A stretch of 64,000 bases of DNA from contig NZ_JADKCX010000015.1 of assembly GCF_016718685.1 (NCBI RefSeq), positions 1 through 64,000 of the forward strand, given 5' to 3'. Under the pieces are notes generated by a model. It worked only from the letters and a program-made list of their open reading frames with translations. It made no database searches and had not been told where the DNA came from. Position numbers and translations under genes: made by a program. This stretch comes from Haliscomenobacter sp. (GTDB lineage Bacteria > Bacteroidota > Bacteroidia > Chitinophagales > Saprospiraceae). This document shows, piece after piece, positions 8,956 through 18,483 of the stretch (position 1 is its first letter; every line of letters begins with the position of its first letter).

Positions 8956-9093
8956 ATGGATAACAAACTGCAACAACTGACCGAAGCGCTGGCTACCGGT
9001 ACCTGGGAACAACTCCTGAGCCTCCACGAAGAAGCCCTAAACGACCTGGAGGGTGACACCGAAAAACTGTACAATCCATTGCCAAGTACCTGA
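8956..9093 (+). CDS. Small 45-aa acidic protein preceding the SLOG gene
   Basis: An ATG at 8956 opens a 45-codon frame ending TGA at 9091-9093. The product (MDNKLQQLTEALATG...) is acidic and Leu-rich, with a repeated pattern of a short amphipathic helix. Its stop is 3 bp before the next ATG, so the two genes are almost certainly co-translated. Its position right after the divergent promoter supports a real gene. No family is recognised. Confidence 0.5.
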   Translation: MDNKLQQLTEALATGTWEQLLSLHEEALNDLEGDTEKLYNPLPST

Positions 9094-9096
9094 AGC

Positions 9097-9492
9097 ATGA
9101 AACTACTGATCACGGGCAGCCGCCGGGCCACTGCGCAAGACTACGCAGGCCTGGCGGCGGCCATCCAAAAATATGCCCCCCAGGCCAGCGAGATCCTCCA
9201 CGGCGGAGCAATGGGCGCTGACCAACTGGCCGAGCAATACGCCCGGGCGCAGGGACTACCCGTGACCGTGATCCGGCCCGACTATACCCAATGGCCGGCC
9301 AAAGTGGCCCCGCTGAAAAGGAACCACGACCTGGTGGCCCTGGCCGATGGGGTAATTGCGCTGTACAAAGGCAAGCGCAAAGGGGGCACCGCGTACACGG
9401 CCAGGCTGGCGCAGGATGCCGGTAAACTACTGGTGGAACTGCACGACAGCGGAGAATATAAACCTGGTGAGCAACTGAGCATGCCCATGTAA
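9097..9492 (+). CDS. SLOG/DUF2493 (YspA-like) nucleotide-binding protein
   Basis: A 131-aa protein starting with beta-strand KLLITGSRR and followed by HGGAMGADQLAEQYA, the glycine-rich nucleotide-binding signature of the SLOG superfamily (DUF2493). SLOG domains bind or hydrolyse nucleotides and NAD-derived ligands; small stand-alone members are common on phages, plasmids and conjugative elements. A second cluster KGKRKGGTA near residue 93 fits the fold's later loop. Cytoplasmic. Which ligand it binds is unknown. Confidence 0.75.
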   Translation: MKLLITGSRRATAQDYAGLAAAIQKYAPQASEILHGGAMGADQLAEQYARAQGLPVTVIRPDYTQWPAKVAPLKRNHDLVALADGVIALYKGKRKGGTAYTARLAQDAGKLLVELHDSGEYKPGEQLSMPM

Positions 9493-9633
9493 GCACAAAC
9501 TGGACTGCCCAACCCCGCACGCTGCTACGAGGGGGGAACTGCAATAGGGGAAAAAATCCCCCCCTGCTAAAAATAAAGTGGCGCAGCCGCCGCTTTGTCT
9601 TTCTCCCGACCGCAAGCTGCCCGCTGCGGAACT

Positions 9634-9862
9634 GCACTAGTACGAAAACTCCCCCCGGAAAAAAGGCCAAGCAATGTGCAGCCAGTGCCGGGCATAGATG
9701 CAAGGTGGAGCGCCCGCAGTGAGCGATTTTTTTTTCTGGTGCGTAGCTTTAGCGGAGCAAACCAGAAAAAAAAACGCGAGCGAGGACGTACGACCTTGCA
9801 GCGATGACTGGCACTGGCTAACTTGCTTTGGCCCTTTTTTGTGGGGGTTTTTGAGCTAGTGC
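9634..9862. repeat. 229-bp imperfect palindrome
   Basis: The sequence reads as an extended inverted repeat centred near 9748. Outer ends are GCACTAG (9634) and CTAGTGC (9856-9862). Inward, matching pairs include AAAAAAGGCC, AAGCAA, AGCCAGTGCC, TGCAAGGT and finally a poly-T tract plus CTGGT against ACCAG plus poly-A. Short mismatched segments interrupt the arms. It lies in a 518-bp gap between the mobile-element block and the Zorya-like module; long frames on either strand here are by-products of the palindrome. Confidence 0.8.
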
Positions 9863-10010
9863 TGGTATGGTAGTGGAGGGGGAATGTTTTTTGATCATTA
9901 GATGTGAGTAGCATTTAATAGTTTGAGAAAATATAAATATTTAACTGAATTCATTTTTTTGTAACAAAACTATTCGGTTTACGTATAGAATAAGCATAAA
10001 GTCCTCCGTT

Positions 10011-11385
10011 ATGAGTCAGTATAATGTGAATGTTGTAATATTTTCGGTATTCGGTTTAAGCATTATTTATGCATCCTGGCTTTGTATCCAAGCCGATAAA
10101 AATCCTCATAAGACCAATCCTTTTATTCTCCAATTTATACCTGGTTTTTTTACCACATTGGGAATTTTTGGAACCTTCCTTGGGATTAGTTTTTCCCTGA
10201 ATGAGTTTGATTCCTCTAATATTGAAAGGGAGTATTAAAGCTTTTTGGATGGGATGAAAACCGCATTTTACACATCAGTTGTAGGCATTGCAGTATCGAT
10301 ACCCTTTCTTTTGTCATAAAGTACCTGTTGAAAAAAAATGGAGACAAGATACCTGTTCCAGAAACAGACGAGACCAAACAACTTAAAGCGCTAGTCGCCG
10401 TGACTCAAGAAAATAAAGCCGTATTGCTGGCTTTAACCCAGGAATTGGGGCAAACTCGATCGGCTTTTGTCAACTCCAATCAAAGTTCAAGTCAGAGCTT
10501 ATTGGAAGAGATTCGCAAAACTAACGAGCAACTTTTATTGAGTTCACAAGGATCGGAACAACACACAGCGCAAATGGTGAATACGCTCAATCAGAATCAT
10601 CTATTGATGGAGCAGAAGTTCACAGAATTCGCCAAACTCATGGCTAGTGCCAATACGGATGCTCTGCGCGAGGCTATGGAGTCATTGATTGCTGATTTCA
10701 ATGATACCTTCCGAAGCTTGATCACCAATTTGGTCAATCAGAATTTCGAAGAGTTGAATGAGAGTGAAAAAATCTCAATGCTTGGCAGCAACACTATAAA
10801 CAGACCATCCAGGATTTGATCAGTAAAGTCGATCAAACTGTACAAGGACTTGATGCAACTGCCCTAGGTATTCAAAAAACTCAGACCTTGGCTCATGAAA
10901 AATTGCAAGCTATTGAAGAAACGTTATCTGCCATAAGTGGATTTACCGAAGACTTGGTTGCGGATGAAGGGAAACTGGCCAAAATCCTAAAAGGACTTGA
11001 AAATGTGCTAGTGGAGGAAAACGAGCTGACTAGGGCTTTCGATCACGCTGTAGAGGCCATGGAACGACTACGTTCCTCCTCCGAAGAATTTGAGGCAACA
11101 AAAAAACAAATCAGCAATTGGCTGAATCGAGAGCAAGGGATTAGCAGTGCCATGACTTTATTTAATCAAGGGATGGCTGATTTGACACAACGTTTGCATA
11201 CACTACAAAGTATCAAAACAGAGGATTTGAAGCTGCTGGACAACAGTTTTAATCAAAGACTACAGGAGCATTGAATACATCATTTTGCACATCTGGATAC
11301 CCTAATCAAGGAGTATGTCACTTTTTTAGAAAAAAGCCGCAAAATTGAAATCACCGTAAACGATAAGTCCAATGGCAAGATTTAA
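10011..11385 (+). pseudogene. zorA: zorA-like MotA/ExbB-family proton channel, frame broken at four points
   Basis: The N-terminal part has a membrane helix (about residues 7-26) and then PGFFTTLGIFGTFLGI, the pore helix typical of ZorA and MotA/TolQ/ExbB proteins. After an in-frame TAA (10236-10238) comes GMKTAFYTSVVGIAVS, the next conserved helix. A frame change near 10305 leads to a long coiled-coil tail; another near 10770 and an in-frame TGA (11272-11274) interrupt the tail before the true end at 11385, which overlaps zorB by 14 bp. In Zorya systems ZorA pentamers with ZorB dimers form a proton-driven envelope complex with a long cytoplasmic tail. Each stop can also be explained by a pair of compensating single-base indels, so sequencing error is possible. 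Confidence 0.75.
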
Positions 11386-12184
11386 TGCAGAAGAAGAGTT
11401 CAGTTGGATATCCATTTCCGACATCATGTCGGGCTTGATGATGGTGTTTCTATTTGTGGCAGTACTGTACATGATCAACGTTGAGCACAAGCAAAATGAT
11501 CTGGATAAAATTCTGAAAGAAACAGGGATGAATGCCGATAGTTTGGTGCATTTTATCCCCAAATTGAAACGCGCCAATCTCCTCCTGCAAAACAAACAGG
11601 ACTCAATCTCCAGAATCATTGCCCAGTATCGCGACAACAAGAGCGCTATTTACAGACAAATAAAAAATCAAATGGGTAGTGATTTACAGCGCTGGGGAGC
11701 AGAAGTAGATCCACAAACCCTAACGATTCGTTTCAAAGGGGCACAAACTAAATTTGATCCCGGAGTTGATGAATTGTCAATTGGGTTTCAGAATGTATTA
11801 GATGAGTTCATCCCCAAGTTTTTACAAATTGTCACCAACAACCGTTTTGTCAGGGATATCCTCGAAGTGCGAATAGAAGGTCATGCCATCGTTACTGATC
11901 AAGGGTTTGAGACCATTTTCAAAGGCTCGCAAAATCGGGCGCGTAACGTTCTGCATTACGTTCGCAACAGCGCGGCGTATCAAAATCTGCCCTCGGCAAA
12001 ACGACGATCTTTGGACTTTAAGTTGACAGCAACGGGGATGGGCTTTAATCGAATGATTGATGCACGAGGTAGCTTTGTACACAATTCAGGCACTTCGGTA
12101 TGTAGCGAATGTTCACGCAGGGTAGAATTTTCTATTTTGACGGCCTCCGAACAGGTCGTTTACCAAATTGAGAAAAAACTATGA
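11372..12184 (+). CDS. zorB: ZorB-like MotB/OmpA protein
   Basis: An intact 270-aa protein. One membrane helix near the N-terminus (about residues 17-37, SDIMSGLMMVFLFV) contains the Asp expected to take part in proton flow in MotB/ZorB proteins. A linker is followed by an OmpA-like peptidoglycan-binding domain (about 130-265) with EGHA and a NRARNVLHYV helix. It overlaps the zorA end and the next gene start (ATGA at 12181), which is the usual arrangement of a Zorya operon. Confidence 0.78.
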   Translation: MARFNAEEEFSWISISDIMSGLMMVFLFVAVLYMINVEHKQNDLDKILKETGMNADSLVHFIPKLKRANLLLQNKQDSISRIIAQYRDNKSAIYRQIKNQMGSDLQRWGAEVDPQTLTIRFKGAQTKFDPGVDELSIGFQNVLDEFIPKFLQIVTNNRFVRDILEVRIEGHAIVTDQGFETIFKGSQNRARNVLHYVRNSAAYQNLPSAKRRSLDFKLTATGMGFNRMIDARGSFVHNSGTSVCSECSRRVEFSILTASEQVVYQIEKKL

Positions 12185-12953
12185 AGCTGTACGATTTTCA
12201 GGATGGAGAATTTGACCGGTATCTGGCGCAATTGATTGGCGGTACTCGGGAAGCTCAAGCTATGCAGAAAGTACGCAAGAATGTGGAGCTTATTCCTACT
12301 GCCAATATTACACCTCAGCAAATCCAGATTCAACAAGATGAGATTTTATCAAAATAGGGAATGTATCTTATCGCACCTATCTGTATATGGGCAGGTCTAA
12401 AGTCGAAACATACGGCTTACCTAAAAAACATTTTTTTGCTTGTGAAACGGTACTACAATACACCGGTTTTATGGCTACTAACCAAGAAAAAGTGAATATC
12501 GTTTGCAATCAAACCTTTCAAATATATACACAGGTTGTACTTGAGCTTTGTAACAATTGTAGACGCATTTTCTCTGAAAAAACGGCTCAAGTGCTGACTG
12601 GAGAAAGTTTTGACGAATTCATCTTAAAAATGGCTAGTCTGCCTCAAAACCCACCAATGCCAGCTGATTCAAATGGCTACCCCCTAAACTTTGCTGAAAT
12701 TAGTACAGCTTTTAGGCGACTTAAGAGTTATACTTGTGAACGCTGCCATTTGACCATACACAACCCAAATGACCAAAGATTCATTCATACGCACCATAAG
12801 GATCTCAATAAAAGCAATAATTGTATTGAGAACTTCCAGTGTTTGTGCATTGAGTGCCATTCACAAGTAGACGATTTACATCGAAGAAATTTTGATACAG
12901 CAGATCAAAGACGAGAGTTGAAAGAATTTAAAGCTAAGTATCGAAAGCAATAA
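12181..12953 (+). pseudogene. HNH endonuclease, ZorE-like effector, with one frame change
   Basis: The ATG at 12181 overlaps the zorB stop. The frame stops at 12357 after 58 codons, but one added T in the TTTT at about 12348 joins it smoothly to the frame that continues to 12953, giving about 257 aa. The C-terminal part is an HNH/zinc-finger nuclease: CERC, then HTHHKD, KSNN and LCIECHSQVD. Type II Zorya systems carry ZorE, an HNH-containing effector, after ZorA and ZorB. By position and domain this is its counterpart; I cannot confirm family identity by sequence search. The downstream frame alone (from 12387) still contains the whole nuclease domain. Confidence 0.65.
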
Positions 12954-13013
12954 AGTAATATTGTAAAGTAGGTGATTTTTCACCATATTTACCAAAACAA
13001 CCCAAGTACCATC

Positions 13014-14449
13014 ATGCCCCAACTGCCGGTCATCCTTACTGCTTTTGCCAACAGCTACGACGCTGAATACCTGGCTCACCTGGAGCAAGAGCACGACCGT
13101 TTGCAACAGATTCTGGCACCCCTCTCCTACTTGCGGCATGTACCTTTATCCAGTGCCAAAACCGGGCAGCTGGTCAGTACACTTCACCCAGTACCAACAG
13201 GAACTGCTTATTTTCCATTTTGGTGGCCATGCCGATGGGGAGCAATTGCGGTTTCGGGATGCGGGCGGGCAAGTAGCGGGGCTGGTGGAGCAGTTTGGCT
13301 TACACCCGCAGCTCAAGTTGTTGTTTCTGAACGGGTGTAATACGCAAGGGCAGGTACGGCAGTATTTGGAGACGAGTATTCCGGCAGTCATTGCGACGAC
13401 TTGTTCGGTAGAAGATGGACAAGCCAGACTATTTGCGGAACTATTTTACCAAGCACTGGCGTATGGGCATACGCTGCAAGAGGCTTTTACCCGGGCGAAA
13501 GGAGCCATGAAACTAACTGATCGGGCGGTTCAGGGAGAAGAAATCGTGAATTTGCGTGACGCGCGCTTGCGGCAAGAACCAGAGACGGAAGTGCCCTGGC
13601 GCTTGTATGTGGCGGGGGATGAGGTATTGGATTGGAAGTTGGCCGAAGCAGCGACTAAAGATTCTGGTTCCAACACTCTTCTTATAGGGGGATTGGGAAA
13701 CATTGGCATTCAACATGTAAGCAATAGCCAGATTATCATAGGAGGTGAAGCTAAAGAAAAACGTACCCATTTTCTCACACTGGACCACCATCGTGGCAAT
13801 AGCCCAGTCATTGGACGGGTTGCTGAGCTGCAACAACTGGAAACGAGGCTGCAAGCGGCCGAAGGAAATCCGGTGGTGATTTGGGGTTCCAGCGGCATTG
13901 GAAAAACCCTGCTGGCGGAGTTGTATTGGGAAAAACACAAGCTGAGTTTTGATGCGGTAGGCTGGATGAATTACCAGACCAGCTTCATCTATACCCTCTT
14001 GAGTGAGCTAAAACCAGAACATGCCGATTATTTGGATTTGGATCAAGCAGCAGAGGATAACCTCAAATGGTATGCGGACAAATACATTCTGCACGAGCTG
14101 CAAAACCGTCCAGGCAGAAAGTTGCTGGTGTTGAACAATGTCACTGCCAATGCCGATGTGGCGGCGCATTTACCTGCGCTGAATATTCCTGACTTATTCC
14201 TTTTGATTACGGCCAAAGAAAAGCTGGACTCGACGCAAGCTTACGCTTTGCCCTCTGAATGATGTAGAGATTATCGAATTGTTTACGACCTTGAGTGGGC
14301 AAACCGCCGATGCTACAACACAAGAATTGTTGGCACAACTGGGGCAAAATGCCCTGTTGACCAAACTGATCGCTAGGAATGTTCCGCACGACGATTTGCG
14401 GGCGGCCAAAGGCTTGATTTTAGACTTAATAGCAGCTTTAGTAGAAAAC
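13014..14449 (+). pseudogene. CHAT protease-NB-ARC STAND protein, 5' part, split by IS21
   Basis: The ATG at 13014 opens a CHAT (caspase-like) domain; a frame change near 13150-13185 is needed to continue. The catalytic His lies in HFGGHADG and the Cys in LNGCNTQ. After about residue 235 comes an NTPase module with Walker A GSSGIGKT (about 13887) and Walker B-like KLLVLNNV. A second frame change near 14252 (CCCT tract) leads to the sequence ending ALVEN at 14449, where IS21 is inserted. Removing the insertion and one target copy restores the frame into the TPR part at 17021. CHAT-STAND-TPR proteins are NLR-like sensors proposed to act in defence or programmed death. Confidence 0.8.
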
Positions 14450-14527
14450 TGTATATTCCGGAGTATCTGACCCCCTCATTCCGGAGTTCTGACCCCTCTG
14501 TGGATAAGTACGGCAAAAATAAGAGTG

Positions 14528-15262
14528 CTAAGGTAGTTGTTTTAAGTTTTTGCGTCTACTATTTCCTTTCAATTCGATTCGGTGTGCTCTTGGGATGATG
14601 CGGTCAAGGATTGCATCGGCCAGCGTTGGTTCTTCAAGATATTCATACCATTTGGAGATGGGTAATTGGGAGCAAATGATGGTAGAAGCTACTTCGTATC
14701 GGTCTTCGAGGATTTGCAGGAGGATGAGTTTGACGTGTTGGGTGATGGTTTGGAGGCCAAAATCGTCGAGGATAATGAGTTGTGCTTTTTTTAGGAGGTT
14801 GAGCCACTTGATGAGCGTTCCATCGGTTTTGGCAATTGCAATTTGTTCGCTCAGGCGGTTGAGGTTAAAGTATAGGGTTCGGTGACCTGTAGCACAGGTT
14901 TGATGTCCCAGGGCACAGGCGAGGAATGATTTACCACAGCCGGTGGCGCCAGTGATGAGGATGTTTTCAGCGCGTGACAACCAGGCGCCGTCTGCCAGTG
15001 CGGCGATTATGTGGGGCTGGAGGTTTCGTTCTTCCGAACACTGGATGTCGGGCATGGTAGCGCGGTAGCGCAGCTTGCTCATGCGCAGGAATAGCTCCAT
15101 TCTGCGTTGATCCCGGTATTGAACTTCGGCATCCATGAGGGTTGCGATCATTTCATGGGCAGTGGGAAGCTGGTTGACGGGCAGGATGAGCGTGGCTTCA
15201 TAAGCCCCGGCCATTCCGGTGAGTTTGAGCCGTTTCATGCTTTGCAAGGATTCATTTTTCAT
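14528..15262 (-). CDS. istB: IS21 helper ATPase IstB
   Basis: A 244-aa AAA+ ATPase with Walker A ITGATGCGKS and Walker B LIILDDFG. IstB-type helpers promote transposition and target selection with the IstA transposase. It follows istA with a 27-bp gap on the same strand and is full length for the family. No sign of damage. Confidence 0.95.
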   Translation of the reverse strand: MKNESLQSMKRLKLTGMAGAYEATLILPVNQLPTAHEMIATLMDAEVQYRDQRRMELFLRMSKLRYRATMPDIQCSEERNLQPHIIAALADGAWLSRAENILITGATGCGKSFLACALGHQTCATGHRTLYFNLNRLSEQIAIAKTDGTLIKWLNLLKKAQLIILDDFGLQTITQHVKLILLQILEDRYEVASTIICSQLPISKWYEYLEEPTLADAILDRIIPRAHRIELKGNSRRKNLKQLP

Positions 15263-15289
15263 ACGTGTTGTTTTTTAATATTGAACGAG

Positions 15290-16849
15290 TTATTGATAAT
15301 ACTCAGAGCCCCGGATGTTTTCATGCAAACCCAGGGAGAGTTGTAAAGGCTGTCCCTGAACCTGGTCGAGCTTGAGTTGGAGGATGCGTTTGAGCATGCT
15401 GTAAGTGGTCTTTCCGACATCCTGACACCGTTTTGCAGCTTGTTCGAGTCGTTCGGGAGTATGTTTTTTAGCTAACTGCAGGATGCCTTTGCAACTATTG
15501 TATGCCTGGGGTTCGTGGATACGGCTGAGGAGTACCTGCTGCACAGCCCATTGGGTCGCCGGGCCCAGAATCCGCGCCTGTTCGAGGAAGTAAGCTGCGT
15601 CATAACCTTGTGCTTTTTTCCATTCCAGGTGGTGGAGGGGCATGTGTTCTTCGCGGGTCTGGTAGCGGTTCGGGCTCCCGCGCAGGAACAAGCGCTGGTG
15701 TGTGGCAATGCGTTTTTGATCCACATAAACTTCTACCATGCGGTCGGTGTACAGGACTTCAGCCTGTTTGCCCGCATGTTGCCAGGGTACGGAATAGAAG
15801 TTTTTTTCTTCGCCCAAAAAGACATGGTAATTGCGCTGGATTTTTGCCTTTGCTATTTTTTTGACCTCAAACAAATCGGCTGGCAGGGGCTGCATCACAG
15901 GTAGTTCGTATTGCTGGTATAGGGACTGTCTGCTTCCGGCTTTTTTTTGGTAAGGCTGGGTATTATGTAGTTCTAATTGCCTGATAATGGATTCGTTGAG
16001 CGATTGGAGGCTGTGAAAAACCTCTTGCCGAAGCGGAGCGTAAATGCGGCGGTATACCTGCGTCACGGCATTCTCCACACTGGCTTTATCTTTGGGCCTG
16101 GCAACCCGCGTGGCTTGTAAATCAAGCTGGTAATGCGCCCCTAATTGCTCGCACAACTGCGTAAAAGTCGGTTCGTAGCGATCCGCCCGGCTCACATACG
16201 CCTTCAAATTATCCGATAAAAGTATCTTGGGTAGGGCGCCCAAAAACAGCAGAGACTGGTTCAGTCCGTGGATGAAGTCGGCAAGGCACTGCGACGGCAG
16301 GGCGATGCAAAAACTATATTGGGAAAAAGGCAGAACGGCCACCAGCACTTCGCAAACATGTACTTCGCCGCTGTGTTCATCCACCCACTGCATTTTTTTA
16401 CCGGCAAAGTCTACCATCAGCACTTTGCCTGGTTCATGCTCTAGGGCCAGCGTCAGATCCCGATGGCCGATCTGACGGCGCAGGTGTTCGCAAAACTGGC
16501 TGCAGCTATAACCCCCAGGATGTGCAACCCGGTATTCCTGCCACAGCAACTCCCGCGTTACGCCTGGCCGACGCAGCTCCTCAAGCCAATAATCAACCTG
16601 TTGCCCGAAGACTGATGCACGCCGGTCCGATTGATCGCCTTGGGGCGTGTGGATAATCAGGCTCAAGGCTTCTTCATCCAGTGCCAGTAGCGCACTTAAA
16701 TCCATTGAATGTGCTTCGGCTCGCCGTACGTACTCCCGAACCGTATTCTTAGACACCTTCAACTGGCGGGCAGTGGCCTTGATTGAGCCGCTGGACAGGT
16801 AATTGCTTAACAAGGTTTTGATCTGATCCATACGTTTTTGTTTTGCCAT
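15290..16849 (-). CDS. istA: IS21 transposase IstA
   Basis: About 519 aa from the ATG at 16849. The N-terminal helix-turn-helix includes TARQLKVSKNTVREYVRR. The DDE catalytic core shows VLMVDFAG (first Asp), ILLSDNLKAYV (second Asp) and KASVENAV (Glu). The C-terminal region is basic. An open extension to 16918 reads through the terminal repeats and is probably not used. Full length and apparently functional. Confidence 0.95.
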   Translation of the reverse strand: MAKQKRMDQIKTLLSNYLSSGSIKATARQLKVSKNTVREYVRRAEAHSMDLSALLALDEEALSLIIHTPQGDQSDRRASVFGQQVDYWLEELRRPGVTRELLWQEYRVAHPGGYSCSQFCEHLRRQIGHRDLTLALEHEPGKVLMVDFAGKKMQWVDEHSGEVHVCEVLVAVLPFSQYSFCIALPSQCLADFIHGLNQSLLFLGALPKILLSDNLKAYVSRADRYEPTFTQLCEQLGAHYQLDLQATRVARPKDKASVENAVTQVYRRIYAPLRQEVFHSLQSLNESIIRQLELHNTQPYQKKAGSRQSLYQQYELPVMQPLPADLFEVKKIAKAKIQRNYHVFLGEEKNFYSVPWQHAGKQAEVLYTDRMVEVYVDQKRIATHQRLFLRGSPNRYQTREEHMPLHHLEWKKAQGYDAAYFLEQARILGPATQWAVQQVLLSRIHEPQAYNSCKGILQLAKKHTPERLEQAAKRCQDVGKTTYSMLKRILQLKLDQVQGQPLQLSLGLHENIRGSEYYQ

Positions 16850-17015
16850 CAGTCCATTTTTAGAATGGAAAGCTGGCGATTCTTGCCGTATGAATCCACT
16901 TTTTCTCAGGGGGGTCAAACCTCCGGAATGTTACTAACATTTAGGGGGTCAGACCTCCGGAATAGGGGGGTCAGATCAAATCGGAATGGGGGGGTCAGAT
17001 ACTCCGGAATATACA

Positions 17016-18448
17016 AAAACAAAGGGGGGGAAGAATATACCCCTGAGCAAAAGGTGCTGTGGCGCTTAATGCAATACGGGGTGGCCGATGTCGCCGAGGA
17101 GTGGGTACTGCTCCAGTTTGCGGCCATGCCAGCTATCGAGATCGCACTGGAGTATTTCAAAAATCTGGTGCTACCCGAATGGTCGCGGGAGGGTGTATTT
17201 GAGGCAGAGGGGTTAAGCAACTATCTGGAGGATCATTCGGCTGAGTCCGAGCGCTCCACGCTGGAAGAAATGATGCAAGCCCTGGTGGATAAGGGTTGGT
17301 TGGAAGCCGCGGGTGGGTCCTACATGCTGCCGGAGTCGATTCGGGCTTGTATCGAACTTCGTTTTGAGACCTATGCGGCTTATTTTGTTGAGTTGATTGA
17401 TGCTTTGCATTTGAGTTATTTTGGGGAGGAGTATGGGAAGGTCATGGGGAATGCGCTGTTTGTCGCGCATTTAAAGGGGCTGTTACCCTACTTGGAGTAT
17501 GGGGAGGTGTATTTGACGCTGCAACGCTTGTTGATCAAGACGTATCATGATTTAGTGAATTGGAATGAGGAAGAAAAAGAACTAAAATCGCTGCTTGATC
17601 AGGTGGAGCAAAATGAAGGGAAATGGACGGAAAATTATTGGAACGTTTGTAATAGTTTATCAGACTGTTTTAGAAGGATCGGGAATTTTACTGCTGCTGA
17701 TCACTTTAGTCAAGTTCAATTAGAAGTAGCACAAAAGATTTATGTCAATCACCCAAATTTAGCGGTTGCTCAATCTGAGCGTGGATTAGTCTTGTGCGAA
17801 TTAGGGGACTATAATCGCGCAGAGCAACTCTTCCAGCTTGCTTTGGACAGTGATCTACACAACTTTGGTTCCGATCATCCAAACGTCGTCAGTAGCCAGT
17901 CGAATTTGGCCATCGTGTATACCGATTTAGAGGACTACAACCGCGCAGTTCAACTTCTCCAGCTCGCTTTGGACAGTGCGCTGCACAACTTTGGCTCCGA
18001 CCATCCAAGCGTCGCCAGGAGCCAGTCGAATTTGGCCAGAGTGTATAAAGAGCTGGGGGACTACTCCCGCGCAGCTCAACTACTCCAACTCGCTTTGGAT
18101 AATGATCTACGCAACTTTGGTTCCGACCATCCAAACGTCGCCAGGAACCAGTCGAATTTGGCCACAGTGTATAAAGAGCTGGGGGACTACTCCCGCGCAG
18201 CTCAACTACTCCAACTCGCTTTGGACAGTAATCTACGCAATTTTGATCCAGACCACCCAAACGTCGCCTGGAGCCGGTCGAATTTGGCCGTAGTCTATTA
18301 TGATTTAGATCGATTGGATGAAGCAAAAATACTTTGGGAACAAGCCTTACAGACAATTGAAAAAAAATTAGGGGTGAATCACCCACACTATGCAGGGATA
18401 GTAAGCTGGTTGGATGATGTCAACGAAAAACTTAATCCTTCCAACTAA
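17016..18448 (+). pseudogene. TPR-containing 3' part of the CHAT/NB-ARC protein
   Basis: Starting at the right target copy, the frame reads NKGGEEYTPEQKVLW and continues for about 475 aa to 18448. It first has a helical winged-helix-like region (ending about 17360), then an alpha-helical stretch and at least five TPR units of the kinesin-light-chain type, with consensus DHPNVA..QSNLA.VY and RA.QLLQLALD. It is the sensor half of the split STAND protein. The frame is intact; a start codon upstream (16838) lies within IS21, so an N-terminally truncated fusion could in principle be made. Confidence 0.8.
17801..18304 (+). repeat. Four near-identical 126-bp TPR-coding repeats
   Basis: Units at 17801-17926, 17927-18052, 18053-18178 and 18179-18304 each encode 42 residues. 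The last three share long identical nucleotide stretches, for example around CCAACTCGCTTTGGA. Such similarity at DNA level indicates recent duplication or gene conversion of the sensor repeats. Confidence 0.85.
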
Positions 18449-18483
18449 GCATTTTTACAACTTATTTCTCAAACCAATGACCC

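Larger units (their letters stand above)
14450..17015 (-). mobile_element. Complete IS21-family insertion sequence
   Basis: The element is 2566 bp, begins TGTATATTCCGG and ends CCGGAATATACA, with inverted ends matching over more than 20 bp. It is flanked by the 5-bp direct repeat AAAAC (14445-14449 and 17016-17020), as expected for IS21 transposition. Both ends hold multiple copies of a TTCCGGAG.TCTGACCCC motif (two at the left, three to four at the right), the repeated transposase-binding sites of this family. It carries istA and istB on the minus strand and interrupts the CHAT/NB-ARC/TPR gene. Confidence 0.93.

Noticed and set aside
9110..9703. Long minus-strand open frame of 197 aa opposite the SLOG gene
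   Set aside because: It is Cys/Arg/Pro-rich, overlaps a well-supported SLOG gene and runs into the palindrome; no domain.
17801..18304. Possible CRISPR-like array because of regular repeats
   Set aside because: Units of 126 bp are continuous coding TPR repeats without spacers.
17889..18386. Minus-strand open frame with repeated sequence motifs
   Set aside because: The repeats are the reverse of the TPR-coding repeats; no independent gene signals.
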